Origin: Streptomyces rimosus | GTDB lineage: Bacteria > Actinomycetota > Actinomycetes > Streptomycetales > Streptomycetaceae | NCBI RefSeq assembly: GCF_008704655.1 | Contig: NZ_CP023688.1 | Location: 1,426,001-1,490,000 of the forward strand | Reading direction: 5' to 3' | Length of the DNA stretch: 64,000 nt | In this document: one piece after another, positions 37,255 to 45,748 of the stretch | Position numbering within the stretch: position 1 is the stretch's first letter | How the letters are laid out: every line of letters begins with the position of its first letter | The notes under the pieces: model-generated | The model's input: only the letters and a program-made list of their open reading frames with translations | Database searches by the model: none | What the model was told of the DNA's origin: nothing | Program-made: the position numbers and the translations under genes

Positions 37255-37470
37255 ATGACGTGGAAAGCGGCGATCGACGGACAGCAGTGCATGGCGTCCG
37301 GCATGTGCGCGGGCATCGCCCCGGACCTCTTCGTCCTGGACGGCCCGCACGCCCGACCGCTCCAGGAGGAGATCCCCGAGGACGAGGCCGCGCTCGACGC
37401 GGCGGACTCCTGCCCCGCCATGGCGATCCTGATCCGGGACGGGGAGAAGGTGGTGGGGCCGCGGCCCTGA
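37255..37470 (+). CDS. [3Fe-4S] ferredoxin
   Basis: A 71-residue ferredoxin with three cluster cysteines, C12 and C18 in CMASGMC and C53 in DSCPAMA, the spacing of Streptomyces P450 partner ferredoxins (SuaB/SoyB type); the position of the fourth cysteine of 4Fe-4S forms is filled by a non-cysteine. It shuttles electrons from a ferredoxin reductase to the adjacent P450. Translation is probably coupled, with only 5 bases between the genes. Confidence 0.9.
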   Translation: MTWKAAIDGQQCMASGMCAGIAPDLFVLDGPHARPLQEEIPEDEAALDAADSCPAMAILIRDGEKVVGPRP

Positions 37471-37946
37471 GGGCTTCGGTGGGGCGGGGCCGCTGTACGG
37501 GAAGGGCGGGGATCGGGTTCCGTAGGGGGCGGAGTTTGGGTTCCGTACGGGAAGGGCGGGCCCGGATTGCGTACGGTCAGTGCGGGCAGGCCGCGGCCGT
37601 ACGGAACCTGTGCCCGTCGCGTGTCCGGCCGTGCCCGTCCTGTGCCCGGCCCGCGCGCGGCCAGAGGGCCCGGGCACCGGCCCTCCCGAACGGCCTACAC
37701 CGGCCCCGCCGCCGCTCACCCGTCTGTCCCTGCCGGGCGCGGGCAAATCGCTGACCGCCCCTCAGGGCAGTGACCTGCCACAACGCCTCCCGGCGGGGGC
37801 CGACACGCCGGGCGGGCGCACTGTACCTGACGGGCCCTCACCGGGCGGGGACGGCACGCCGAGGCTTGTCTCGAATGCGTCAGCGCGGATCCATCCGATC
37901 TCGCCGCGGCGCACCCGCGCCGCCTCCGCGCTGCCGGAGGATCACC
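37471..37946 (+). other. 476-bp intergenic region with short direct repeats
   Basis: Contains two copies of GTACGGGAAGGGCGGG at 37495-37510 and 37545-37560, 50 bases apart, plus related GGTTCCGTA words. Long open frames here have no recognisable protein features. No clear promoter for the following gene could be defined. Confidence 0.4.
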
Positions 37947-38465
37947 ATGCGTTCCACTCGCGTCATCGCCGCATCCGGCCTGACCATCGCCGCACTGGGC
38001 CTGTCGACCGGCGCCGCGTTCGCCAAGCCGGTGGCCACGACCTCGCCGAAGCTCTCCGGTCCCGGCGGCGCCGTCACCGTCACCGTCACCTGTGACACGG
38101 GCAAGGCCGGCCGTATCGCCGCCTCCTCGCAGGGGTTCCGCAGCGGCACCATCTGGCTGTACCGCACCCACAAGCACGGCAAGACCTACCGCGGGACCGC
38201 CCGGGTGGCGTCCCAGCTCAGCGGCGGCCCCAACCACCTCGGCCGCTACTCCAACTGGGGCGTGAACGGCAACTGCCCCGACGGCAAGCAGTGGATGACC
38301 AGCTTCAGGACCGACGCCAAGCAGCCCAAGGGCAAGGTGCGCACGGGTGCCGGCGGCACCAGCGAGGACTCCAACACCACGGAGATCGTCGCGGGCGCCG
38401 CGGTACTGGCCACGGCCGCCATCGGCGGCACCTACTACCTGCGCCGCCGCCAGAACCAGTCCTGA
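37947..38465 (+). CDS. small exported, C-terminally membrane-anchored protein
   Basis: A 172-residue protein of unknown function. A Sec signal peptide (residues 1-26, ending AFA-K) is followed by a Gly/Ser/Thr-rich extracellular domain with two cysteines (CDTG and NCPDG) that may form a disulfide, and a C-terminal hydrophobic helix (about 147-164) ending in RRRQNQS. This resembles sortase substrates but no LPXTG motif is present, so simple membrane anchoring is more likely. CGGAGG precedes the ATG by 6 bases. Such proteins are common in Streptomyces and unassigned. Confidence 0.75.
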   Translation: MRSTRVIAASGLTIAALGLSTGAAFAKPVATTSPKLSGPGGAVTVTVTCDTGKAGRIAASSQGFRSGTIWLYRTHKHGKTYRGTARVASQLSGGPNHLGRYSNWGVNGNCPDGKQWMTSFRTDAKQPKGKVRTGAGGTSEDSNTTEIVAGAAVLATAAIGGTYYLRRRQNQS

Positions 38466-38598
38466 CGGCGCGCGAAGCCACACACATGGCGGCATTCCGG
38501 GCCGCTGTGCCCCGCCGGGTCCCACCTCCCGCCCGGCAGGGGCACAGCGGCCGCGCCACGGGCCGCGGAGCCCCGGCGGCATGGTGAACAGCGCCGCA

Positions 38599-38604
38599 TA
38601 CGAT
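38599..38604 (+). promoter_or_regulatory. -10 box suggesting a leaderless YciI message
   Basis: TACGAT lies 7 bases before ATG 38612, the spacing expected if transcription starts at the A of the start codon. No convincing -35 box is seen. Confidence 0.4.
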
Positions 38605-38611
38605 GGCACTC

Positions 38612-38911
38612 ATGTTCATACTGGAGCTGACCTACACCGCGCCGCTGGAGCGCGTCGACGCCGCCCTGCCCGATCACGTGGAGTGGCTGAAGAGGCACTA
38701 CGCGGCCGGGCACTTCCTCGCCGCGGGCCGCAAGGTGCCGCGCGACGGCGGCGTCATCCTCGCGTCCGTGCCGGACCGGGCGACGGCGGAGCGGATCGTC
38801 GCGGAGGACCCCTTCACGGTCGCGGGCGTCTGCGACTACCGGATCACCGAGTTCGTGGCGACCACGACCGCGCCGGAACTGGAGCGCTTCAAGGAACAGC
38901 TGCCGTCCTGA
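38612..38911 (+). CDS. YciI-family protein
   Basis: A 99-residue ferredoxin-like alpha/beta protein. The chain FILELTYTAPLERVD, the conserved DHVEWLKRH with His and Asp, GHFLAAGRKVPRDGGVIL and the ending FKEQLPS are characteristic of the YCII family. Some members act as dehydrochlorinases or lactonase-like enzymes, but most are unassigned. ATG 38612 (leaderless) is preferred to ATG 38603. Its end nearly touches the convergent nucleotidyltransferase gene. Confidence 0.8.
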   Translation: MFILELTYTAPLERVDAALPDHVEWLKRHYAAGHFLAAGRKVPRDGGVILASVPDRATAERIVAEDPFTVAGVCDYRITEFVATTTAPELERFKEQLPS

Positions 38912-38915
38912 GCCC

Positions 38916-39735
38916 TCAGCTGAGCAGCACCCCGATCTCCTCGTGCAGCCCGACGGGCACCCGGATGCCCCACCGTGACGCGGCCTCGCCGGCCAGCTCC
39001 CGGCTCCACCGCCAGCTGGCCCGCGCCGCCGTACGTACGGCCGGGAGCACGGCGGGAGCGGTGGTCGCGGTGTAACGGTCGCGGTCGGCGGCGGGCAGGT
39101 CCTGTTCCAGAGCGCGGCTGGGCGTCAGCCAGTGTGTGGTGGCCCCGCGCAGCAGTCGGCACAGCTGGAGCTGCTGCGGGGCGACGACCGTGTGCAGCAG
39201 GGCATGTGCACGAGCGGTCTCACCGCGCCTCAAGACGTGGGCGAGCATCAGCGTCCAGTTGGCGAGTTCATCGGTGAGCTGCTGAGCGGTCGGGCCGGGC
39301 TCGGGCGGGCACGGGTCGGCAAGGCGACGGGCCGCGGCGGTCCAGCAGTACGGCGGCGCCGGGGTCGGGCAAATGCACCATGCCACGCCAGGTGGGCACC
39401 TCGTCGATCCCCGCCCCGGCGGCCACCACGTGGAACTCGCCACGCATCAGGTCATCGAAGACGACGGCCAGAATGCCGTACATATTGGTGTACGCCAGCT
39501 TCAACGGCGCCAGACGGCCGACGAATTCCACCCCGTCGAAGGCGTCGGCATGCGCATCGCGCACATACAGATACGCCTCGATGTCGGAATACGCATCGGC
39601 CTCCCCCAGGGTCCACGACCCATAGAGCAGCACCCCCTCCAGCCGGGGTTCGGCCTCGGCCAGTTCTCGGAGGCGGGCGATGCGGTGGTCGAGGGCGGGA
39701 CAGGACGATGCGGGGTTGTGGCGCATGTGTGCCAT
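38916..39735 (-). pseudogene. frameshifted lincosamide nucleotidyltransferase (Lnu(F)/LinF-like)
   Basis: Two overlapping frames together make one protein. The first frame (39735 to about 39335) has the nucleotidyltransferase motif YGSWTLGEADAYSDIEAYLY and LMRGEFHVV; the second (about 39335 to 38916) has LADPCPPEPGPTAQQLTDEL and a helical C-terminus. One surplus base within CCGCCGCGG at about 39331-39340 separates them. Joined, they give about 272 residues, the length of Lnu(F)/LinF enzymes that adenylylate lincomycin and clindamycin. CAGGAG lies 8 bases before ATG 39735. An antibiotic-type leader precedes it. It may be a true pseudogene or a sequencing indel. Confidence 0.75.
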
Positions 39736-39745
39736 GGGGGTCTCC

Positions 39746-39834
39746 TGAGCAGACGGTCGGGCCTACGGACATACGGAACCGGCCCGGCGACAGAACGCCG
39801 GGCGGCCGGGTCGCGGAACACGTCCGTCTGCTCA
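39746..39834 (-). promoter_or_regulatory. translational attenuator hairpin hiding the Lnu ribosome site
   Basis: On the minus strand, TGAGCAGACGG (39834-39824) and CCGTCTGCTCA (39756-39746) are perfect 11-base inverted arms. The first arm begins with the leader stop codon and the second runs into the GGAG ribosome site of the Lnu gene. Between them lie a stable hairpin CCCGGCG/CGCCGGG and a competing pairing ACGGAC with GTCCGT that would exclude the outer stem. This is the architecture of erm-type drug-induced attenuators. Confidence 0.75.
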
Positions 39835-39849
39835 GATGAAGATGCCCAT
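39832..39849 (-). CDS. leader peptide MGIFI
   Basis: A five-codon ORF (ATG GGC ATC TTC ATC TGA) whose stop codon is the first triplet of the attenuator stem. MGIF is also the start of the ErmC leader peptide, at which macrolide-bound ribosomes stall. A CACGAT -10-like box (39861-39856) lies 6 bases before the ATG, so the leader is probably translated from a leaderless transcript. Stalling here would open the hairpin and free the Lnu ribosome site. Confidence 0.65.
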   Translation of the reverse strand: MGIFI

Positions 39850-39917
39850 GGGGGGATCGTGGCAGGGGTGGGTGGTGGTGGGCCAGCGAATTTCTGTGTA
39901 CGGGGGCGGCGCCCCGG

Positions 39918-41330
39918 TTACGCGGCGGGGGTCGGCCAGCGGCCTCCGTTGAGCCAGTAGCCCTGGATCTCTTCCAGCTGGCGGCCCTTGGTTTCCGGGG
40001 CGGTGGCCGCGGCGAAGACGAGGGCGGCGAGGGCGAGGAGGCCGAGGCCGGCGAAGGTGGTGGCGGCGCCTGCCCAGGTCATCAGGGAGGGGAAGAACTG
40101 GGCGATGAGGAGGTTGGCGACGAGGTCGGCCGTGAGCATCGCCGACGCGCCGGTGGAGCGCAGCTGGGCGGGGAACGCCTCGCCCGCGTACACCCAGATC
40201 AGCGAGCCGAAGCCGAAGTTGAAGGCGGCGGTGAACAGCAGGATGGCGCCGAAGCCGATCCAGAGGGTGGCGCCTTCCGGGTCGCCGAAGCCGAAGACGG
40301 CGGTCAGCACGGCGAGCATGGCCGTCATCGTGGCGATGCCGGAGAGCAGCACGACACGCCGGCCGAGCCGGTCGATGATGAGGATGGCCAGGACGGTCGC
40401 GGCCAGGGAGGCCAGCTGGACGAAGGACGGCAGCAGGAAGTTCTGCCCGTCGCCGGTGAAGCCCATCTCCTCGAAGATCTGCGGGCTGTAGTACGTCACC
40501 GCGTTGATGCCGGTGATCTGGCAGAAGAAGCCGAGGCCGATGACGAAGAGCGTGGCGCGGGCGTACGGCTTGCGCAGCAGCGAGCGCAGCGAACCGCCGC
40601 TCTCCTCGCAGAGCGCGGCACGCACCGCCTCGGTCTCCGCCCGCGGGTCCACGTCGGGGTCGGTCAGCGCCATGACCTCGACGGCCTTTTCGGTGCGCCC
40701 CTTGAGGACGTACCAGCGCGGCGTGTCGGGCAGCCGGAACAGCGGGATCAGCACGAGGGCGGCCGGGATGGCGGACAGGCCGAGCATCAGCCGCCAGTGG
40801 CCGCCGTCGGACAGCCCCCAGTTCACGAAGTACGTCAGGGCGATGCCCGCGACCGTGGCGACCTGGTAGGTGGCCACGGACGCGCCGCGCGTACGGGCCG
40901 GTGTGGACTCGGCGATGTACAGCGGGGCCGCCACGATCGAGATGCCGATGGCGATGCCGAGCAGGAAGCGCACCACGTCCAGCACCACGACGTTCGGCGC
41001 GAGGGCGGACAGCGCCACGAAGACGGTGTACGACCCGGCGACGATCAGCATCGCGGCCTTGCGGCCCAGCGCGTCCGCCAGTTTGCCGCCGAGCAGCGCG
41101 CCCACGATCGAACCGCACACCAGGATGCTGTTGACCAGGCCCTTTTCGGTGTCGGTGAGGTGGAAGTCCTCGCTCAGGAACACCAGGGCGCCGGAGATGC
41201 TGCCCGTGTCGTAGCCGTAGATCACGCCGACGACGGCGCCGGTGAGGGCGAAGAGGCGGCCGGTGCGGCGGGGCGGCGGACCGGGAGGAGGCGAGGACGG
41301 TGACTTCGTGGAGCGCGTTGCAACGGACAT
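39918..41330 (-). CDS. MFS sugar porter
   Basis: A 470-residue, 12-helix transporter of the sugar porter family. Signatures are YGYDTGSISGAL in helix 1, GGKLADALGRKAAM after helix 2, the PLYIAESTPARTRG loop, PDTPRWYVLKGR after helix 6, QITGINAVTYYSPQIFEEMG in helix 7 and the PETKG ending. These import hexoses, pentoses or polyols with protons. ATG 41330 has AAAGGAC upstream. It is divergent from the SIS isomerase-aldolase genes and probably supplies their sugar. Substrate not determined. Confidence 0.9.
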   Translation of the reverse strand: MSVATRSTKSPSSPPPGPPPRRTGRLFALTGAVVGVIYGYDTGSISGALVFLSEDFHLTDTEKGLVNSILVCGSIVGALLGGKLADALGRKAAMLIVAGSYTVFVALSALAPNVVVLDVVRFLLGIAIGISIVAAPLYIAESTPARTRGASVATYQVATVAGIALTYFVNWGLSDGGHWRLMLGLSAIPAALVLIPLFRLPDTPRWYVLKGRTEKAVEVMALTDPDVDPRAETEAVRAALCEESGGSLRSLLRKPYARATLFVIGLGFFCQITGINAVTYYSPQIFEEMGFTGDGQNFLLPSFVQLASLAATVLAILIIDRLGRRVVLLSGIATMTAMLAVLTAVFGFGDPEGATLWIGFGAILLFTAAFNFGFGSLIWVYAGEAFPAQLRSTGASAMLTADLVANLLIAQFFPSLMTWAGAATTFAGLGLLALAALVFAAATAPETKGRQLEEIQGYWLNGGRWPTPAA

Positions 41331-41712
41331 GGGAAGTCCTTTGTGACGACTGTCGGCGGAACGGCCTTGCTGCGTGGCGATCACTGCCACAGCCACCGGT
41401 GGGCGGCCGGGACCGGACGCACCGCCCGGTGCCAGCACTGGCTGCACTGCCTGACGGCCGCCGCCCCACTGCGGCTGCATGAGTGATCCTGCGAGTATTC
41501 GGCTCCTTTCCTGCATGTGTCAACAGTCACCTGAGGCGACCAGGTGTTCGCCACAGTTCCCCGTGAATAGCGCCAGTTCACGGACCATCCCTTCCCGTCC
41601 CGCCGGATGTCCCACCCTTACGAGGGATGGATTACGCCGCAGGGCGTGCGTAGAGTTGTTCGTAACCAAGCATGATGTTGCACATTCACGCAGACAGCAG
41701 CTGGAGGGTGTC
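41331..41712. other. 382-bp divergent control region of the sugar cluster
   Basis: Separates the MFS porter and SIS isomerase genes. A relatively AT-rich stretch (about 41655-41690, GTTCGTAACCAAGCATGATG) close to the isomerase start is the most likely promoter/operator zone. I could not fix -35 and -10 boxes with confidence. Confidence 0.4.
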
Positions 41713-42627
41713 GTGAGCGGGACCTCGTACATGGAGCAGGAGCTGCGCAGCCAGCCCGGGACGTGGCGGGAGGCCGCCAAGATCGGCGGCGCCGATGGCC
41801 CGCTGCCCGGGGCGGGCCGGCGCGTCGCCGTGGTCGGCTGCGGCACCTCGTGGTTCATGGCGCAGGCGTACGCGGCCCTGCGCGAGGGCGCCGGGCTCGG
41901 CGTGACGGACGCGTTCGCCGCCTCCGAGGCGTTCCTCGGCGCCGGCCGCGGGTACGACACCGTCCTGGCGATCACCCGCTCCGGGACCACGACGGAGGTG
42001 CTGCGCGTCCTGGAGGAGGTCAAGGGGCGGGTACCGACCGTGACGGTGCTCGGCGACCCCGACACCCCCGCCACCGAACTCTCGGACGCCACGGTCCCGC
42101 TGCCCTTCGCCGACGAGCGGTCCGTGGTGCAGACCCGGTTCGCGACGACCGCGCTCGCGCTGCTGCGGGCCCACCTCGGCGCGGACCTGTCCGCCGCGGT
42201 GCGCGACGCGGAGGAGGCGCTGACCGCGCCCGTGGAGAAGGAGTGGCTGGACGCCGAGCAGTTCTCGTTCCTCGGTACGGGCTGGACATACGGCCTGGCC
42301 AACGAGGCGGCGCTGAAGATGCGCGAGGCGTCGCAGAGCTGGACGGAGTCCTACCCCGCGATGGAGTACCGCCACGGCCCGATCTCCATAGCGGCCCCGG
42401 GCCGCGTCACCTGGGTGTTCGGCGAGGTCCCGGAGGGTCTGGAGGCCGACGTCGCCCGCACCGGCGCCCGGTTCGTCCATCACGACCGCGACCCGCTGGC
42501 CGACCTGGTCCTGGTCCAGCGCATCGCACTGGAACGGGCCAGGGCCCGCGGCCTGGACCCGGACAACCCGCGGAGTCTGACGCGGTCGGTGATGCTCACG
42601 GCTGCCGGGGAGGGGGTGGCCGGGTAG
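41713..42627 (+). CDS. SIS-domain amino-sugar isomerase/deaminase (AgaS/GlmS-C-like)
   Basis: A 304-residue protein made of two SIS folds without the glutaminase half of GlmS. Phosphosugar-binding loops are CGTSWFMAQAY and TRSGTTTEVL in the first and GTGWTYGLANEAALKMREAS in the second, with ESYPAMEYRHGP as the catalytic region. AgaS-type enzymes deaminate and isomerise galactosamine- or glucosamine-6-phosphate. GTG 41713 follows GGAGGG. The class II aldolase and DeoR genes downstream complete an amino-sugar/tagatose-type catabolic set. Confidence 0.87.
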   Translation: MSGTSYMEQELRSQPGTWREAAKIGGADGPLPGAGRRVAVVGCGTSWFMAQAYAALREGAGLGVTDAFAASEAFLGAGRGYDTVLAITRSGTTTEVLRVLEEVKGRVPTVTVLGDPDTPATELSDATVPLPFADERSVVQTRFATTALALLRAHLGADLSAAVRDAEEALTAPVEKEWLDAEQFSFLGTGWTYGLANEAALKMREASQSWTESYPAMEYRHGPISIAAPGRVTWVFGEVPEGLEADVARTGARFVHHDRDPLADLVLVQRIALERARARGLDPDNPRSLTRSVMLTAAGEGVAG

Positions 42628-42703
42628 GGAGCGGGTGGGTAGGGGTAGGCGGGGCCGCTCGGCCGCCGCGCTTCCCGACCGCCACGCCTCCGTGTGCCTC
42701 CGC

Positions 42704-42735
42704 GCCGACACGCCGACACGCCGACACGCCGACAG
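42704..42735 (+). repeat. 8-bp tandem repeat, four units
   Basis: GCCGACAC is repeated three times and followed by GCCGACAG in the gap between isomerase and aldolase genes. Not a multiple of three, so it is tolerated only outside coding sequence; it may vary in number between strains. Confidence 0.85.
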
Positions 42736-42810
42736 TCGGCCCTTACCGACAGATCGGCCCCTCCTCACCTCTTCCGCCAACCACCCCGTCCCGCGAGGGA
42801 GTCAGGTTTC

Positions 42811-43695
42811 ATGTCGCTCGTTGCCACCTCTTCCATCGTCACCGCCGCGCGTGAGGCGCGGGCCGGGGCGGCGGCGTTCAATGTCATCCATCTGGAGACC
42901 GCCGAGGCGCTCGTCACGGCTGCCGAGCGCACCGGGCTCCCGGTCATCCTGGGGATCAGCGAGAACTGCATCCGCTACCACGGCAGCCTGCTGCCCATCG
43001 TCCGCGCCACGCTCGCGCTCGCCGAGGCGTCCAGTGCCCGGGTCGCCGTGCACCTGGACCACATCACCGATGCGGCGCTGGTGCGGGAGGGCGTCGAGGC
43101 CGGGGTGAGGTCGGTGATGGTGGACGCCTCGGCGCTTCCGTACGACCAGAACGTCGCCGCCACGGCGGAGCTGACCGCCTGGTGCCACGAGCGCGGCGCC
43201 TACGTCGAGGCCGAGCTGGGCGAGGTCGGCGGCAAGGACGGCGTGCACGCGCCCGGCGCCCGTACGGACCCCGACGAGGCGCTGGCGTTCGTCCGGGCGA
43301 CCGGGGTGGACGCGCTGGCGGTCGCCGTCGGCTCGTCCCACGCGATGCACGAGCGCACCGCCGTCCTGGACAAGGAGCTGATCGCGGCCCTGGCCGGGAA
43401 GCTGCCGGTGCCGCTGGTGCTGCACGGGTCCTCGGGCGTGCCGGACGACGAGCTGCGCCGGGCCATCGCGGCCGGCATGACGAAGATCAACATCTCCACC
43501 CATCTGGTCTCCGTCTTCACCCGCAGCATCCGGGACACCCTGGACGGGGACCCGGCCCTCGTCGACTCGCGGAAGTACGTGAAGCCGGCCCGGGAGGCGG
43601 TCACCCGGGAAGCCGCGCGGCTGCTGGGCGTGCTCGGCGCCCCGGCCGCGGTCCCGGGCCAGTCGATCGCCGCGGAGGCGCCCGTGCAGGGGTGA
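42811..43695 (+). CDS. class II fructose/tagatose-bisphosphate aldolase
   Basis: A 294-residue zinc aldolase. Metal and substrate motifs are VHLDHI, SVMVDAS, YVEAELGEVGGKDG, VGSSHAMH and LHGSSGVPDDEL, followed by KINISTHL. It splits a ketose-1,6-bisphosphate (or 1-phosphate) to dihydroxyacetone phosphate and an aldehyde; GatY/KbaY-type activity is likely with the SIS isomerase next door. ATG 42811 has GAGGGAG upstream. The GSSHAMH segment replaces the more common GNVHG/GTSHG. Confidence 0.88.
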   Translation: MSLVATSSIVTAAREARAGAAAFNVIHLETAEALVTAAERTGLPVILGISENCIRYHGSLLPIVRATLALAEASSARVAVHLDHITDAALVREGVEAGVRSVMVDASALPYDQNVAATAELTAWCHERGAYVEAELGEVGGKDGVHAPGARTDPDEALAFVRATGVDALAVAVGSSHAMHERTAVLDKELIAALAGKLPVPLVLHGSSGVPDDELRRAIAAGMTKINISTHLVSVFTRSIRDTLDGDPALVDSRKYVKPAREAVTREAARLLGVLGAPAAVPGQSIAAEAPVQG

Positions 43696-44028
43696 GAGGC
43701 ACCGACCACGGGCCCTGTCGAGGGGCCGCCGCCGCGAGTTGGTCCGGGCCGGTGCGATCCAGTACCTACCGATACAGACCGGTATGGCCCAATGCAGACC
43801 AGTGCGAACCGGCGTGGAGGAGCACGCGGGCGTGCGGGGGCGTACACCGGTCGTGCGGGAGGGAGCGGAGGGACGGCGGACGCCGTACCCCCGCCGGCAC
43901 AGGACGCGAAAGCGTTTGCGTACCCTCGCACGACGGGTGGGCGCGGCACCTGCCCGCCCCGCGCCCCCGGCCGTCCGGCGGGCTCCCCGATATCACGCAG
44001 GCCGCCGGGAAGGACTTAGGCTCGCGCC
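43696..44028 (+). promoter_or_regulatory. 333-bp intergenic region with phased direct repeats
   Basis: ATACAGACCGGT (43772-43783) and ATGCAGACCAGT (43792-43803) are direct repeats 20 bases apart, with a weaker copy 20 bases upstream (43752-43763). Repeats on one face of the helix suit a DeoR-type regulator. GCGAAAGCGTTTGCG (43906-43920) further on resembles a LacI-type half-symmetric operator. Either could control the DeoR gene. Confidence 0.4.
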
Positions 44029-44832
44029 ATGAACCGCCATGAACGGATGAACGCCCTCCTGGAGCTGCTCGGCGAACGCGGCCGGGTGGAGGTCGAGGAG
44101 GCAGCGGCCCAGCTGGAGGTGTCGGCCGCGACGATGCGGCGCGACATGGACGCGCTGGCCGACCAGCAGCTGCTGACCCGTACCCGGGGCGGCGCGGTGC
44201 TCAGCTCGGTGGCGTACGACCTGCCCATCCGTTACAAGCGGGCGCACCGTGCCGACGAGAAGGAGGCGGTGGCGCAGGCGGCGGCGAAGCTGGTGGAGCG
44301 CGGCGACGTGGTCGGGCTCAGCGGCGGCACCACGACCACGGAGATCGCCCGGGTGCTGGCCACCCGGCCGGAGTTCGCCGAGGCCGGACCGCAGCCGCAT
44401 CTGACCATCGTCACCAACTCGCTGAACATCGCCAACGAACTCGCCGTACGCCCGCAGATCAAGATCGTGCTGACCGGCGGCGTGGCGCACTCCCGGTCGT
44501 TCGAACTGGTCGGGCCGTTCAGCGAGCTGGTCCTGCAGCAGATCTCCGTGGACATCGCCTTCATCGGCGCGAACGGGATAGACCCGGTGATGGGCGCGAC
44601 GGTGCACGACGAGGCGGAGGCCCGGGTGAACCGGCTGATGGCCGAACGGGCCCGGCGCGCCGTGGTCGTCGCGGACTCCTCGAAGATCGGCGCACGCTGC
44701 TTCGCCCGGGTCGGTGCCGCGGATGTCTTCGACACCCTGATCACGGACAGCGGCGCGAAGGAGTCCGTCCGGCGGGAGTTCGGCGAGCGGGGCCTGCGCG
44801 TGGTGGCCGCCCGTACCGCCGCGGACGGCTAA
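44029..44832 (+). CDS. DeoR/AgaR-family sugar-phosphate-responsive repressor
   Basis: A 267-residue regulator. The N-terminal helix-turn-helix is RVEVEEAAAQLEVSAATMRRD (in parts; about residues 18-40), followed by TRTRGGAV. The C-terminal ISOCOT-fold sensor domain has GLSGGTTTTEIAR, VTNSLNIANEL, LTGGVAHSRSFELVGP and FIGANGID. It probably represses the isomerase-aldolase-porter genes until a sugar phosphate binds. Its stop codon TAA is the target-site duplication of the mobile block that follows, so the protein is intact despite 8.7 kb of inserted DNA. Confidence 0.9.
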   Translation: MNRHERMNALLELLGERGRVEVEEAAAQLEVSAATMRRDMDALADQQLLTRTRGGAVLSSVAYDLPIRYKRAHRADEKEAVAQAAAKLVERGDVVGLSGGTTTTEIARVLATRPEFAEAGPQPHLTIVTNSLNIANELAVRPQIKIVLTGGVAHSRSFELVGPFSELVLQQISVDIAFIGANGIDPVMGATVHDEAEARVNRLMAERARRAVVVADSSKIGARCFARVGAADVFDTLITDSGAKESVRREFGERGLRVVAARTAADG

Positions 44833-45690
44833 GACGTCATTTCATTTGGAGTCGTCGATGGCAGATGAGGGTTGAGGCGATGGCGGTGAAGGCGAGGAAG
44901 TGTTCGGGCTTGCGTTCGTAGCGGCGGTGGAGGCGTCGGCAGCCCAGCAGCCAGGACACCGTGCGCTCGACGACCCAGCGGTGCCGGCCCAGCCGTCGCG
45001 TGGACTCGGTTCTCTTGCGGGCCAAGCGATGGCGAATCCCGCGGCCGGCTAACCATCGCCGCAGGTGCGGGTAGTCGTATCCCTTGTCGCCATGGAGCTT
45101 GCCGGGTTTGCGACGCCGCGGTCCGCGGCGGGAGCGGATCGGCGGGATGCCCCGCACCAGCGGGATCAGTGCCTGGCTGTCGTGGAGGTTGGCCGCGGAG
45201 ATGCCGATCGAGACCGGGAGGCCGTTGCGGTCCACGATGAGGTGGATTTTCGATCCGCTCTTGCCGCGGTCGGTCGGATTCGGTCCCGTCAACGGCCCCT
45301 TTTGATGGCCCGGACGCTGACGGAGTCGATCGCGCACCGCGACCAGTCCAGCTCGCCGCGGGCGCCGAGCTCGTCCAGGACCAGGCGGTGCAACTTGGCC
45401 CACACTCGGGCCTCGGTCCACTCGGTGAAGCGGCGGAACGCGGTCACCCCCGACAGTCCGAACCCTGTCGGCAGTTGATTCCATGTGCATCCAGAGGTGG
45501 CCACGAAGATGATCGCGGCCAGCACCTCGCGGTCCCCGCGCCGACCTCGGCCACCGCCCTGCGGTCGTTCCGGCGCCGGCGGCACCACGCGCTCGAACAG
45601 CTCCCACAGACTGTCCGGCACCATCCGCTCGACAAGAGGGGCAGTCACCATCCCAGACTGCCGCAAGATCACACCAAACGAAATGACGTC
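44833..45690 (-). mobile_element. IS5-family (IS427-like) insertion sequence, 858 bp
   Basis: Terminal inverted repeats start GACGTCATTTC and match at 17 or more of the first 19-20 bases (left GACGTCATTTCATTTGGAG, right GACGTCATTTCGTTTGGTG). TAA is duplicated on both sides (44830-44832 and 45691-45693); the left copy is the DeoR stop codon. Both transposase frames are intact, so the element may be active. Confidence 0.9.
44837..45672 (-). CDS. IS5-family transposase in two frames (programmed -1 frameshift)
   Basis: ORF A (45672-45289, 127 residues) has the N-terminal insertion-element domain (LWELFERVVPP, ATSGCTWNQLP) and the first catalytic Asp in CAIDSVSVRAIK. ORF B (to 44837) has the rest of the DDE core: GKSGSKIHLIVDRNG, LHGDKGYDYP and RHRWVVERTVSWLL. 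The frames meet at AAAAGGGG (45303-45296), the slippery sequence used by IS427-type elements. The fused product would be about 278 residues, normal for the family. Confidence 0.88.
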
Positions 45691-45748
45691 TAAGTACTCC
45701 AGTGGGACTTCACCATTCCTGCTGGTCAGACGCGGTCTTTCGAGCCTA

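Noticed and set aside
36059..37470. Start of a secondary-metabolite gene cluster at the P450
   Set aside because: No polyketide, peptide synthetase or tailoring genes accompany it; neighbours are housekeeping or transport genes.
37495..37560. GTACGG-rich repeats as an iteron origin
   Set aside because: Only two copies, and GTACGG words are frequent throughout this genome; no replication gene is nearby.
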